Made by a program: the position numbers and the translations under genes. Below the pieces are notes generated by a model. It made no database searches. It was not told where the DNA came from and saw nothing but the letters and a program-made list of their open reading frames with translations. A stretch of 62,000 nucleotides of DNA from Cryptomeria japonica. Its lineage: Eukaryota; Streptophyta; Pinopsida; Cupressales; Cupressaceae. Positions 1 through 10,770 of this stretch are shown in pieces (positions within the stretch are counted from its first letter, which is position 1; the number at the start of each line of letters is the position of its first letter). The stretch spans positions 647,718,920-647,780,919 of the forward strand of contig NC_081405.1 in NCBI RefSeq assembly GCF_030272615.1, in the 5' to 3' direction.

Positions 1-600
1 ACTTGGCTTTTGAATTGTGGTTTTGCAACCATCTATAGAGTTGCGTACTGCACTGAAGAGGCTTGATTTTGATGATCCACCATAATTTTAGGATCATATA
101 GTGTTAGTTTTGGTCATAGAATGACCAATACATGTAGATATATTCTACATTTTTATTGTATATCAATTTGGACATGGCATATGCCACATTTATGTAATAC
201 TTGTATTGACTTGGCAGACATGCCTTATATATATATATATATATATATATATGTCGATATTTGATCCAATAAATGTGTACTGAGCCCATTATTTTGTATT
301 TGTTGTATTTTGTGGTTATCCTTTTATAAATTTAATTGATCATTTGCCTATGTAATCAACAATATGAATATAAACAACAAAAATATATGATATAAAACAT
401 TGCAATCGTGGAATATGATTTGATAAAATTTCTAAAATGTTGAATTAACCCTACAAAAATCCTTGTATTCAGTTCATTATTGTGTATTAGTTGTATCTAG
501 TGGCTGCCCTTTTATAAATTTAAATGAATATTTGTATATGTAATCAACAATATGAATATAAACAACAAAAATTGACAATATGAATATAAACAATAATCTG
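1..600. other. AT-rich non-coding DNA with a (TA)n run
   Basis: No convincing gene is seen. A perfect (TA)n run lies at 226-252. A segment of about 55 bp beginning near 327 is repeated near 514, both containing the words TATAAATTTAA and AATATGAATATAAACAAC. Short open frames here are low-complexity and unsupported. Confidence 0.6.
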
Positions 601-639
601 TGTTTGGTGCGAGAGCACCCCACACTCGCAATGGTCAAA

Positions 640-2930
640 TTTTGTTTGTCATGTGCACAAACCAACATCTCCAGCACATGCCAGTGGGAAGGTTTATGCT
701 AGGTATGCCCCTATCATGCATCCCAAAGTGCCAGAACGTTGAGAGTCATACCATATCGGTGCGATCTCTCAAGTGCCCTGAGTCCAAAAAATTGTCAAAA
801 TCTGATGGATGGTTTCTTCAAATATAGGACACATATGGTCAAACTATTTGAACCTGTGGGGTCACATGAGGCTCATCTACAATGGCCTATCTCATTTTTT
901 GATGACTCCAAGCCATTTTCAATTGGTAGCATTTTTTTGCCTGCTGCAAAAACTATCAGTTGCATGCAATGCAAAGTTGCAAGATTGGCTAGAATTGATT
1001 TGGTTCATCGTGTGCACAAACCAATGTCATGAGCATGTGCAGGTGGGTAGGTTTACACTAGGTATGCCCCTCTCATGCATCCCAAAGCATTAGAACATCA
1101 AGAGTCATACCATACCAGTGTGATCTCTCAAGTGCCCTGAGTCCAAAAAATTGTCAAACTTTGACGAACTATTTCTTCAAATCTAGAAAACAAATGGTTG
1201 ATCCATTTGAACTTGTGGGGTCACATGAGGCTCTTCTACAATGGCCTATCTTGGTTTTTGATGACTCAAAGCCATTTTTAATTGGTAACATTTTTTCACT
1301 TGCTACAAAAACTGTCAGTTGTACGCAATGCAAAGTTACAAGATTGGTTAGAATTGATTCGGTTTGTCATGTACACAATCCAACATCATGAGAACATCTA
1401 AGTGGCCAGGTTTACACTAGGCATTCCCCTATCATGCATCCCAAAGGGCCAGAATGTCAAGAGTCATACCGTACTAGCGCAATCTCTCAAGTGCCATGAG
1501 TCCAAAAAATTGTCAAAATTTGATGGATTGTTTCTTCCAATCCATGCCACATATGGTCGATCCATTTGAACTCAGAGGGTTGCGTGAGGCTCCTCTTCAA
1601 TGGCCTATCATGGTTTTTGATGACTCAGAGCCATTTTCAATTGGTAGCATTTTTTTGCTTGCTGCAAAAACAGTCAGTTGCATGCAATGCAAAGTTGCAA
1701 GATTGGCTAGAGTTAATTTGGTTCGTCATGTCCACAAACTGATGTCATGACCATGTTTGGGTGGGTAGGTTTACATTAGGCATTCCCTTGTCATGCATCC
1801 CAAAGCACCGGAATGTCGAGAGTCATATCGTACCGAGGTGATCTCTCAAGTGCCATGAGTAAAAAAAATTGTCAAAATTTGACAAATTGTTTCTTCAAAT
1901 ACAAGACACATATGGCTGATTAGTTTGAACCTGTGGGGTCACATGAGGCTCCTCTACAATGGTCTATCTCTATTTTTTATGACTCATAGCCATTTTCAAT
2001 TGGTAGCATTCTTTTGCCTGTTGTAAAAATCGTCAGTTGAATGCAATGCAAAGTTGCAGGATTGGCTACAATTGTTTTGGTTCATCGTGTGCACAATCCG
2101 ACATCATAAGTGCATCTAGATGGGTAGTTTTATGCTATGCATTCTCCTCTTGTGCATCCCAAAGCACCGTAATGTCGAGAGTCATACTGTACCGAGGCGA
2201 TCTCTTAAGTGCCCTAAGTCCAAAAAATTGTCAAAATTTGACAGACTGTTTCTTCAAATCCAGGATACATATGGTCAATCCATTTGAACTTGTGGGGTCA
2301 CGTGAGGCTCCTCTACAATGGCCTATATAAGTTTTTATGACTCAGAGCCATTTTCAATTGGTAGCATTTTTCGCCTGCTACAAAAACCATCAGTTGCATG
2401 CAATGTAAAGTTGTAGGATTGGCTACAATTGATTCGGTTCATTGTGTGCACAAAACAACATCACGAGTGCATCTGGGTGGAATTTTTTATGCTAGGCATG
2501 CCCCTTTCATGTATCCAAAAGCACCGAAATGTTGAGAGTCATACCATACTAGGGCAATCTGTCAAGTGCCATGAGTCCAAAAAAAATTCAAAATTTAACA
2601 GACTATTTCTTCCAATCCAGGACACATATGGTCAATCCGTTTGAACCTGTGGGGTCACGTGAGGCTCCTCTATAATGGCCTATCTTGGTTTTTGATGAAT
2701 CAGAGCCATTTTCAATTGGTATCTTTTTTCGCCTGCTGCAAAAGTCATCAGTTGAATGCAATGCAAAGTTGCAGGATTGGCTAGAATTGATTCGGTTGGT
2801 CATGTGCACAAATCGATGTCATGAGTGCATCTAGGTGGGTAGTTTTATGCTAAGCATTTCCCTTTCATGCATCTCAAAGCACCAGAACATCGAGAGTCAT
2901 ACCCTACTGATGCAATGTAGAATTTGCTTA
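640..2930. repeat. 359-bp satellite, about 6.4 tandem copies
   Basis: The anchor GTGCACAAA or close variants recurs at about 653, 1011, 1371, 1730, 2089, 2449 and 2808, giving a period of 358-360 bp. Other shared landmarks in each unit are GTCCAAAAAATTGTCAAA, TGTGGGGTCAC, CCATTTTCAATTGGTA and CATGCATCCCAAAG. Copies differ by scattered substitutions and small indels. The period is close to two nucleosome repeats. Several units keep an 80-97 codon open frame, which looks like a by-product of monomer sequence rather than a gene. Confidence 0.93.
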
Positions 2931-3478
2931 ACAACTTTTTTGACAATTTTTTTTAACAACAATGACAAATTTTGCCCAAATTGTATCTAGTCTCAATCTA
3001 TGACCCCTATGACCCGATAATGACTCAAATAATTCTCCTTGATTATACAAGAGTCAAGAATGCTCATGATTGACCGAGGACACATCACATATACTCAAAA
3101 CATAGTCACAAAACATTGACACACAAAATAGTCACAAAACATTGTCACATATTATTCAGAAATTTGCCTCTAAATATGGTCAAATCAGCTCTTGGCTATT
3201 TGATTATACAAAAAAATGTCTTACAAATCATCTCATGGGCTTTTATACAAAATTTGGCATTACAATATGTGCGATTCAGCTCATCATCATTTTAATATAC
3301 AGAATTTGGCATGTACATATGTACAAATTTGCTCATTGCCATTTAAATATACAAAATTATGCCCCTAAACATGTAAAAATCAGCTCATGGGCATTTATAT
3401 ATACAAAAAATGAATATAGAACAATTCATCGATGATTTATACAAAATTCTCAAAATCATTCTAGTCTAAACCATAGAA
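2931..3478. repeat. AT-rich DNA with degenerate ~60-bp repeats
   Basis: From about 3150 to 3430 a loose unit recurs that combines AAATCAGCTCATGG, a short TTTATATAC stretch and ACAAAATTTGGCAT. At least four divergent copies are visible. Around 3060-3150 the word AGTCACAAAACATTG is repeated. No gene is supported. Confidence 0.55.
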
Positions 3479-3873
3479 TCAATCAAGTGAGCCTTCAGGA
3501 TTGGCTCTAACCTGTATTATGTCAAATATTGCCTTGTAGTCATTTTCATGAACTTTCCATAAAATCTTGTTATGAGGTCTAACACGATACTTAATCAATT
3601 GAATATTTGTTGTGACAACAAGGTTATAGAAATGAAGAATATGTCTGTGTGTTTCAAAGTCCTCAAACAACCAAACATCAAAATTCTTGATAGGGTATCT
3701 CCGAAGCCATGTTCCTCTCATGACAACAGACCCTATTGGGTACTCAATACCCTCTTCGTCAATGATTTTGGTTGTGATTTTTCTTTTTGGCTCAACACAA
3801 TGACACAAATAGTAATATGTTCCTTCTTCATTGTTCTCTTCTGCAACAACTACATACACATGACCTGCATTCT
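3479..3873 (-). pseudogene. C-terminal exon candidate of a transposase-like gene
   Basis: The minus-strand frame reads 126 residues with protein-like composition: YYYLCHCVEPKRK near the start, then YPIGSVVMRGTWLRRYP, and WKVHENDYKAIFDII near the end. Just upstream on the minus strand is a plausible splice acceptor, with TTAACTAAC as branch point and GAATGCAG before GTCATG at about 3873. I therefore read it as an exon rather than a free ORF. The next minus-strand segment upstream carries a Cys-rich motif, and a DDE-transposase core lies farther upstream at 16198-17250. I infer that this is the C-terminal domain of that gene or of a relative. I cannot assign a named family; an unrelated host exon remains possible. 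Confidence 0.45.
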
Positions 3874-3946
3874 ATAGTGTTAGTTAATACCAAAAATAAA
3901 GTATGATGTACAACAAAATGAACCAAAAAAAATACTTGCAAAAAAA

Positions 3947-4195
3947 TTAACTCAAAAAATCACTTGAATCCGCTAGGTCATATACATGGTCAAAATCCAT
4001 TGATGTTTCCATCTGGCTCAATTGTAGTGCTTTGGGAATTTGATATGAATCAATGGGAACCAATGGTCTACAAGACCATTTGTCAACCCACTCTTGTGAT
4101 TCACATTCTTCCCACAAACAATACATGCAAGAAGAGCAAAAACATACCATTTGTCTCATATAAGTTACCAATGAACTTGAATTTGAACTCATAAA
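3947..4195 (-). pseudogene. Cys-rich exon candidate, transposase-like gene
   Basis: About 80 minus-strand residues contain MVCFCSSCMYCLWEEC followed by EWVDKWSCRPL and an acidic tail. The close-set cysteines (CFCSSCMYC...C) look like a metal-binding segment. In related DDE-type proteins that I recall, such a segment follows the catalytic core. It lies about 75 bp upstream of the acceptor of the next exon candidate. Its upstream continuation is cut exactly by LTR element A, because the duplicated target TGAGT is at 4196-4200. The frame runs into a stop before the intron, so either a donor lies near GTGATT at about 3959-3964 or the gene is dead. Assignment is inferred. Confidence 0.42.
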
Positions 4196-4200
4196 TGAGT

Positions 4201-5419
4201 TGTAAAGCGGAAAATCGCTCGAACCCTAGTTGCTCTCCCCTCTTCCAACTCCGAGGAGAGAGAAGGGAGGTCCCTAGGGTTGATGGTTTTCACTTGGGAG
4301 ACTTTACATTCAAAAGAGGGATTGAAACCCACAAGATCCAATCCCACACAATGCAAGATTGGATGCTAAATGAGTTTCAAGGGTTAAGACAACAAGGCTA
4401 CCCTCTTTTGTAAAGAATGTTGATAGAAGAATTAAGCTAGGAATGCATAGAAAGTGAGAAAGATTCACTTATAAACTGAGATAGGGATAGAGGATGAAGC
4501 TGCGGACCTGGAATTAGCAGTAAAATGTCGATACGGCGCTGTCCTGCAAATTTGAGCAAAAGTTGACAGGACGATGGCGCCCGACATGCACACGGTCCTC
4601 CGAAAAATCCGCGAAATGAAGGGGGATCTGTTCGTCTCTGCACAAGGATTCCAGATCTTCAATTTCAGCCACGTACCTGCAACCTACACATAGAAAAGCG
4701 AAGACGATTGGGGGGTTAGGGATTAGGGGTTTGTCTTTAGGTCAAACCCCGGTTTTGGAATTAACCAAGAAATGAGAAATGCTGTAAATGTAAATGTCTG
4801 TAATGTAAAACAAGTACTAATACCTTGTTGTAAGGATGTTTGTATCCTTATGTGCGAAGGTATAGATGTTGTTGTTCGTTGTATGATGTATGTTGTAGTA
4901 TGTAGTAAGTGATCTCCTCTTCAATGGTTGAATCCTTGTCTTGAATGCAACACTTAGCCTTGAATGGAGACTTAGAAGGAATGCTTGAATGCTTGAATGC
5001 TTGAATGCTTGACTGCTTGAGTGCTTGAATGTTTGAGTATAGTTTCCACACCTTTTCCATCATATCGAATGAAAGAGGAAAATGTAGTTTATATACTTGT
5101 CAATTAGGGCTGATAGACTGATTTTCCCGACCTTAGGCTGACCAAGAAACAATAATTTCCAATTTGTAAACAAAAAAGACCCGATGTCCCATAGGAGACC
5201 GGGCCCAAAATAGGGCCAGGGACAAGGGCGCTGGGCGCTCTGGTCCCACCTCCCGGGACAGCAGGGTGCAAAGGAGGTTCAGGCCAGGGTGCTTGAAAAA
5301 TGCAGTTTTTAGTGTCGTGAGCAAGTTTCGGGGTCTCCATTCAGGTTCCGTGTTGCGTCGCCATCGTGAAGACCGAAATGCAGTCGAAATTGCAAGTGTC
5401 ACAATTTTAGGATGCTACA
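4201..5419 (-). repeat. Element A 3' LTR
   Basis: This is the left LTR, reading TGTAGCATCC to GCTTTACA on the minus strand. It lacks about 30 bp present in the right LTR near 11790-11847, where a GGACCA...GGCGC...GGTCC motif is doubled. Other differences are scattered substitutions, a few percent by eye. A run of TGCTTGAA units (about 4980-5035) sits just downstream of the TATA box and is shared with the other LTR. Confidence 0.95.
5089..5095 (-). promoter_or_regulatory. TATA box of element A 3' LTR
   Basis: Minus-strand TATATAA lies in the context AAGTATATAAACTACATT, about 325 bp from the LTR 5' end. The same box is in the equivalent place in the other three LTRs of this family in the window. 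It fits a U3 promoter. Confidence 0.7.
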
Positions 5420-5434
5420 TTTAGCCCCCACTTT
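5420..5434 (-). other. Polypurine tract of element A
   Basis: The minus strand reads AAAGTGGGGGCTAAA directly against the LTR start TGTAG. This is the expected place for plus-strand priming. Element B has the same tract at 58381-58395. Confidence 0.85.
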
Positions 5435-6163
5435 AGTGGGAGTATGTATGCTCATACTTCCGGTAAAGTACAAGGAAACAACATTGAAAGACTTTCACCA
5501 CGTCAAGGAGGCAAGATACACCAAGCCCCCAGTGGACTAAGGATCTTACGACTTCAATTGACAAAGTAAAAGGGAAGATCACGAGGGAGAACCATGACTG
5601 CCAATAGTAAGGTTTCCTCACTATGAGTCATGCAAGAAAAATACCAAAAATTTTCAAGGCAAAGCTAAGTTCGCCAAGAAATTTTCAAGTATCTTGAAGG
5701 AATAGACAGGGTGTATGCCCCCCTACGTTAAAGCGATCGCACACGCCTCAACGGGGGTGATTGTTTTAACATAGTGATACACATAAGAAATGAGAAAGGA
5801 AAGGAGCACGTTATCACAAAGATTTAGCCCCCAAGTGTGAGATAAACCCAAGGATAATAGACACAAAACACAAAGCACGAGGTGACTTTGCTTTCCTCGG
5901 GGTCAGTATGCTGTATGATAATTCATGTATATATATCATATGTATGTATGCATAATTGTTCTTCATTCCCCAATCAAGGAAGGTCACCTAGAAGAAGGGA
6001 ACACATGTGTCTTTTGAGTCAACATAAGAGAGACCAAAAGAGATCTCAATGTTTTGCATCGTCCTCAAGTAGACAACACTAAGGACAACAAATAGAAGAA
6101 TGAGAATAACACATAGAAGAATTTACAAAAGAGAGGAGTAGAGAATCTGCTATGCTAATGAAA
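5435..6163 (-). other. 3' non-coding part of element A
   Basis: About 730 bp lie between the Gag-protease stop and the polypurine tract, with no credible frame. The block is conserved in element B (57651-58380). It includes an exactly shared palindrome GCGATCGC beside CGTTAAA (about 5730-5745) and a CACCCCCGTTGAGG-type word. Conservation in a non-coding block suggests a transcript-level role, but this could also be simple common descent. Confidence 0.6.
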
Positions 6164-9100
6164 CTAGTCTAGCATGTCATCTACCCCCCGATCTTGCTGA
6201 TCAATGTTTCGGGAAGGCAGGGAACATGCTAGAGGAGGAACATCCAACACAGCAGATGGAGCTATCACAAGAACCAAACAAGGGCTATGTTCATCTTCCA
6301 AGCCATGTTGTTCTTGTCTAGGAGCTAGGATAAGTGCTTTAGAAAATTCATTAGATAAATGGTTATCAATATCAACAAGTTCATATTCACTATCAGAAGT
6401 GAGAGGAGTAACATGTTCATCATGAATAACATTTTCATCTATAGCATCATCAAGGTTTATAAAAATAGGATCTTTAACTCGTATAGGATCAAGATCATCA
6501 TGCATCTTATGTTTAGGAGATTTTGGAGAAAATGGAATAATGCTTGTTGAAGGTGTTTTTGGAGATTGTAAAGTTTGAGAAGCAGCTGCTTGAGCTCTAA
6601 GACGATGCTTTCGTCGGTGTTCACATGCAGAACGATTTCGTCTAGTCTTAGTAGGAAGTGGAGAAGATTGAGGAGGAGGAATGTTCTCATCCTTATCACT
6701 TGGGTGTTTAGGTTGTGGTCTCTTAGGCTGGATAATAGGAGAAGAGGAAGGTCTCTTTTCTCTATAAAAGGAAGGAGGAGGAACTGCTCCATATAAAGGA
6801 GGAATTTTTGGTTTAGGAAAGAGACCAAGTCCATCATGACGAGGAGGTATAGGTCTACTTTTAGAAGGTTTATTAGGCATAGACATAGTCACATCCATAG
6901 GGATGGGTTGGGGATCTTCTTGAGGAAAGACATTAGTTTTATCTTTCAAAGGGAGAACTTCCTTCTCAAGAACGATAGGAATATCAAGTTTGGGTGTTCT
7001 AGGTTCACTTAGAGATAGGATCATATCTGTTTTCCACTTTTGATAAGATTTGAAAAGATGATCACTTCGCGGAGGAAGAGATTGGAATTGTTTAGGCCAA
7101 AAGTAATCAATAGGAACACTAGAAGTTCTTTCAGCTGGTTTAAAGAGACTATGATTGACAGTAACAACTTCACCATTATGGGGAAATGTCAAACATTTAT
7201 GAATAGGAGAAGCAATAGCTTTCATGGAAGATAGCCAAGGATAGCCAAGCTTCACACGAAATTGTTCGGATGAAGGAATAATAGCAAAGTTCACATCAAG
7301 GGATTTGTTATGGACCTCAATAGGCAATGTAATAGAACCAATCGCAGGAGAAGAAAATGCATCAAATAATTTCACAATCACATCTGTTTTGTCATAGATC
7401 ACTTGATTCAATTGCAAAGTAAAAAGAAATTCTTCAGTAATAACATTAACCATGCACGAAGGATCAATAAGCACTCCACGGCAAGGTGTATTCTTGACTT
7501 TTGCAACTATGTATAAAGGACCATCAGGTGCTCTAATGGTTTCACTGGAATCAAATGTGATGGAAGGTTCTTTAAGGTTTTCTTGCTGCTCTACAAAGTT
7601 AATCACATTCAGAGTCATAGACACAAGACCATCAGATGAGAGAGAGGAATCATTAGCCTCAATCGCATTAGAGGTATGGGAAGGTAATGGATTAGAAAAA
7701 ATCTGAAGATTCTGGTTAGGAGGAGCTACAGATGTGTTGCCTTTATCATTCCCTCCAGAAACAGAAATAGTATTATTGTCAATCAAATCTTGAATTTTAC
7801 CCTTTAAAGAAAAACATTTTTCAGTATCATGCCCAGGCTGACGATGAAATTGACAAAAAGCTTTGTTATCAAAATAAGGTGAAGTAATCTTTGCAGGATC
7901 AATTTGCCTTATAGGAGGAAGAGTAAGCACATTTTGTTCCAATAACTTATTCATAATACTATGCAATGATTCATTCAAAGGAGTATACTTTCTTTCTTTC
8001 TTGAAAAACTTAGAAATAGGAGGCACACCTGATGCTGCATTCACATTGTTGTTGATGATTTTTTCATTGAATTTGATGGAATCTCTATTCGGTTTAAACT
8101 TTACAAATGGCTGTTGACTGCTATCACCCTTATCACTCAGAGCCATAGGATGTGATTGTTCCATTTGACTCACAATCAGTTGATAATTGTGAAGAGTTGC
8201 ACACAACTGTTGGAAAGAAGTAAACTCAGAAAATAGAAGTTTGTCTCGAATATCTTTTTGTAAATTAGAAATAAAGATTCTTTGAATATCATTGTTAGGC
8301 ACTGGAAAAGAAATTTGAGCATACAAATGCTTATATCTACCAATGAAATCAGTCACTTTTTCTTTAACACCTTGTTTACAATGCATTAAATCAATCAAAG
8401 TAACTTTAGGACTTATATTGTTTTGAAATTGTTGAACGAAAGCATTTGCAAGTTGTTCGAAAGAAGTAATAGAATAAGAAGGCAACGAGCAATACCATTG
8501 TAGGGCTTTGTCTCTTAATGTTCTAGTAAACAGTTTTGCAAGCAACCTTTGGTCATAAGCAAAATCAATACATATTGTTTGAAAAGTCTTAACATGTGTT
8601 AGAGGATCTCCTTTACCATTATAAAGCTCCAAATGTGGGATTTCAACATGTTTAGGAGGGATAGCTCAAACAATGTCAAGAGAAAGTGGGCTCGCAACAT
8701 CAAATGTGGGCACACTAAACTTAGATTGATTCATAGAGGCAATTTGTTGCTGTAAAGAAGAGACAGTTTGTGCAAGATTGTTAATGGTCACTTTAGTTGA
8801 AGAATTCATATTAGGTGTGTTAGATTGAGATGGAGGTGTTATGTAGAGAGTAAGGTGGTGGGACTCTATGATAATTAGTCATAGGAGAGGATTGGACAGG
8901 AGGAACACTACAAGGAGGAATGAAATGGTTAAATGAATTGCCCCCTTGCGTCATGTTCATTTATGGAGATGTAATAGGAACACTCATTGAAGGAATGAAT
9001 GAAGAAGTCGGATTAAATGAAGGAAGAGGGTTAATTGAAGAAGAAGGATTGCCCCCATGACTAGTGATCACAGGGGGAATGGCTTGTATAGAAGTAGTCA

Positions 9101-9575
9101 TTATGTTTGATGTAAAGGTAGGTATGCTAGCAATAGAAGTTGTCAAGGGAATAGAATGATTGACTTGTGTAGGAGGTTGTGTATAACCTAAAGATTCGGC
9201 ACAACTCTTTATAGGCATCACATTCGAATCCACAATGTGTGCAATACCACGCAAAATATCAATTCCATTCTTATCATTTTGAAGCATGTGTTTTAGACCC
9301 TCAATTAAAGGAAGAGCTTGACTATTGGGGTATTCTTGAGACATCCATTGTTGAAAATCGTCAAATTGATTATACAATTTCGCAAGTTGTTCTACAGAAA
9401 CCTCATGGAGAGCTTCTTCATCATTAGGAGGATTAGAGGAATTACCCATGTCCTCATTAAAAAGGCTATTCAAATTAGGTTCCATCTCCTTGGTAATTAA
9501 ACCTCGGAAAGACTTAATTCTACGGCTTCGTCTAACGGGAATAGTGTAAGTAGGGCTTATTGTTGTAAAACTCAT
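6164..9575 (-). pseudogene. Gag-protease polyprotein of element A, three lesions
   Basis: The frame starts at the ATG at 9573-9575 (MSFTTISPTYTIPVRR). The order is: an N-terminal Ser/Pro/Asn-rich region, a Gag domain starting at LELYNGKGDPLTHVKTF, a Cys/His knuckle (CQFHRQPGHDTEKC), and a retroviral-type aspartic protease region (VLIDPSCMVNVI, then LGYPWLSSMKAI). A long Pro/Lys/Arg-rich tail follows and ends in DDMLD. The protease pattern resembles Ty3/gypsy Tat/Ogre-lineage proteins, but the active site reads D-P-S instead of D-S/T-G. Damage relative to element B is CAA to TAA at 8961-8963, a 14-bp deletion near 8843 and CGA to TGA at 8666-8668. From 8632 to the end the frame is open. It is not expected to make full-length protein. 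Confidence 0.9.
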
Positions 9576-10749
9576 GCACTAGAAAGGGAGAGAAGATTTT
9601 GAATTTAGGGGTAGCAAATTTCAGTAAAATCAGCCAATCTTCTAGATTTAGGCTGTTAAATGCAATCACGACAGTCTCCCGAAATTTCAGAAAAAATGTT
9701 AGGGACCGTGGCGCTCGGAGTGCACACGGTCCCGGCAACTTTTTTCGAAATTTGCAGGGATGAAAGGTATGATGATTTTAAAGCTAATCTGAAAAAATTG
9801 AGTGATTTTACGATCTGTAGATAGGCCAAATTAAAGTTGCAATCTCAAAATTGAACCCTACCAAGATTGTCGAAAAATGCAAAATTTGAATTTTGAAAAA
9901 GAGAGGGAAACTGAAAATTTGAATTTTATGATTTTAGAAGGAATACCAAAAGCAATGCAAATTTTGAAATTTAAAAATTGACTCAATTTAAAAATTGACT
10001 CAATTTCACGCAAAATTCAATTTTTAAAGCGGAAATTAAAGTTGTTGTAATTAAGCACTTAATTTCAAAAGTCACAAATTGCAAGAATTTGAATAAAGCA
10101 CTGAAATTTTTAATGAATGCTAACACACTTTTCAGATTTAGGACAGTAAGAACACAATTTTGACACAAAATTTCAATTTCAATGATTTTGAATGATTAGA
10201 AGCCTTAAACAAAGCAATCACAAGACTAACTTTGACTGTAATTTTGAAAGTGTTAGATTTGATAAAATCAGCCAAAATTCTGGATTTTAGCAGGAAAATA
10301 CAGTAAGATCTTGCTCCCGAAATTTCGGAAAAAATGTCAAGGACGATGGCGCTCGGAGTGCACACGGTCCTCGCAACTTTTTTCCAAATTTTCAGGGATG
10401 AAAGATATTGTGATTTTATTGCGGAATCTAAAGTTACAGCTGATTTGGAAATGTTTTGATCAGTGAAATTGTCGGACAAAGTTTGAATCAAGAGGGTTTC
10501 AAAAATTAGGGTTTTGACACTTAACCACTTAATTTTCAAAATTAAAGCACAAATATGAATTGATAATTTGTAATAGAAGGGCAGATCTGAAACAAGCATT
10601 AATAATTAAGCATTTCACGAGTTCAATTACTAAAAAGAAATTTTAGGGTTTTTATGCAATTAACCTCTAAAATTTGCACAAGATCAAACATGGAAATGTA
10701 ATCAAGGAATCAAATTTTCAGATCTAGCCATGAATAATCAGAAAGGATG
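9576..10749 (-). other. Leader (5' untranslated region) of element A
   Basis: About 1.2 kb lie between primer site and Gag, AT-rich apart from two copies of a block of about 100 bp (about 9677-9780 and 10316-10420). Each block centres on a GGAC...TGGCGCTCGG...GTCC palindromic motif at 9703-9732 and 10341-10370. A 153-codon open frame at 10138-10599 matches a longer one in element B, but its composition is biased and its coding value is doubtful. Confidence 0.7.
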
Positions 10750-10767
10750 TTCAAGTCGGGTTCACCA
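10750..10767 (-). other. Primer binding site of element A
   Basis: The minus strand reads TGGTGAACCCGACTTGA three bases inside the 5' LTR. Element B has the same site with CGACGTGA. From memory, the B version is complementary to the 3' end of plant cytosolic tRNA-Trp including CCA. The tRNA identity is recalled and not checked. Confidence 0.75.
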
Positions 10768-10770
10768 AAA

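Noticed and set aside
739-2330. Four or five ~85-97 codon frames as separate small genes
   Set aside because: They repeat with the 359-bp satellite period and lack gene signals; treated as satellite.
4437-4662. Short frames in the A/B LTRs (also 11006-11212, 52601-52807, 59187-59399)
   Set aside because: They sit in R/U5 of LTRs and the frame is shared only because the LTRs are copies; no evidence of translation.
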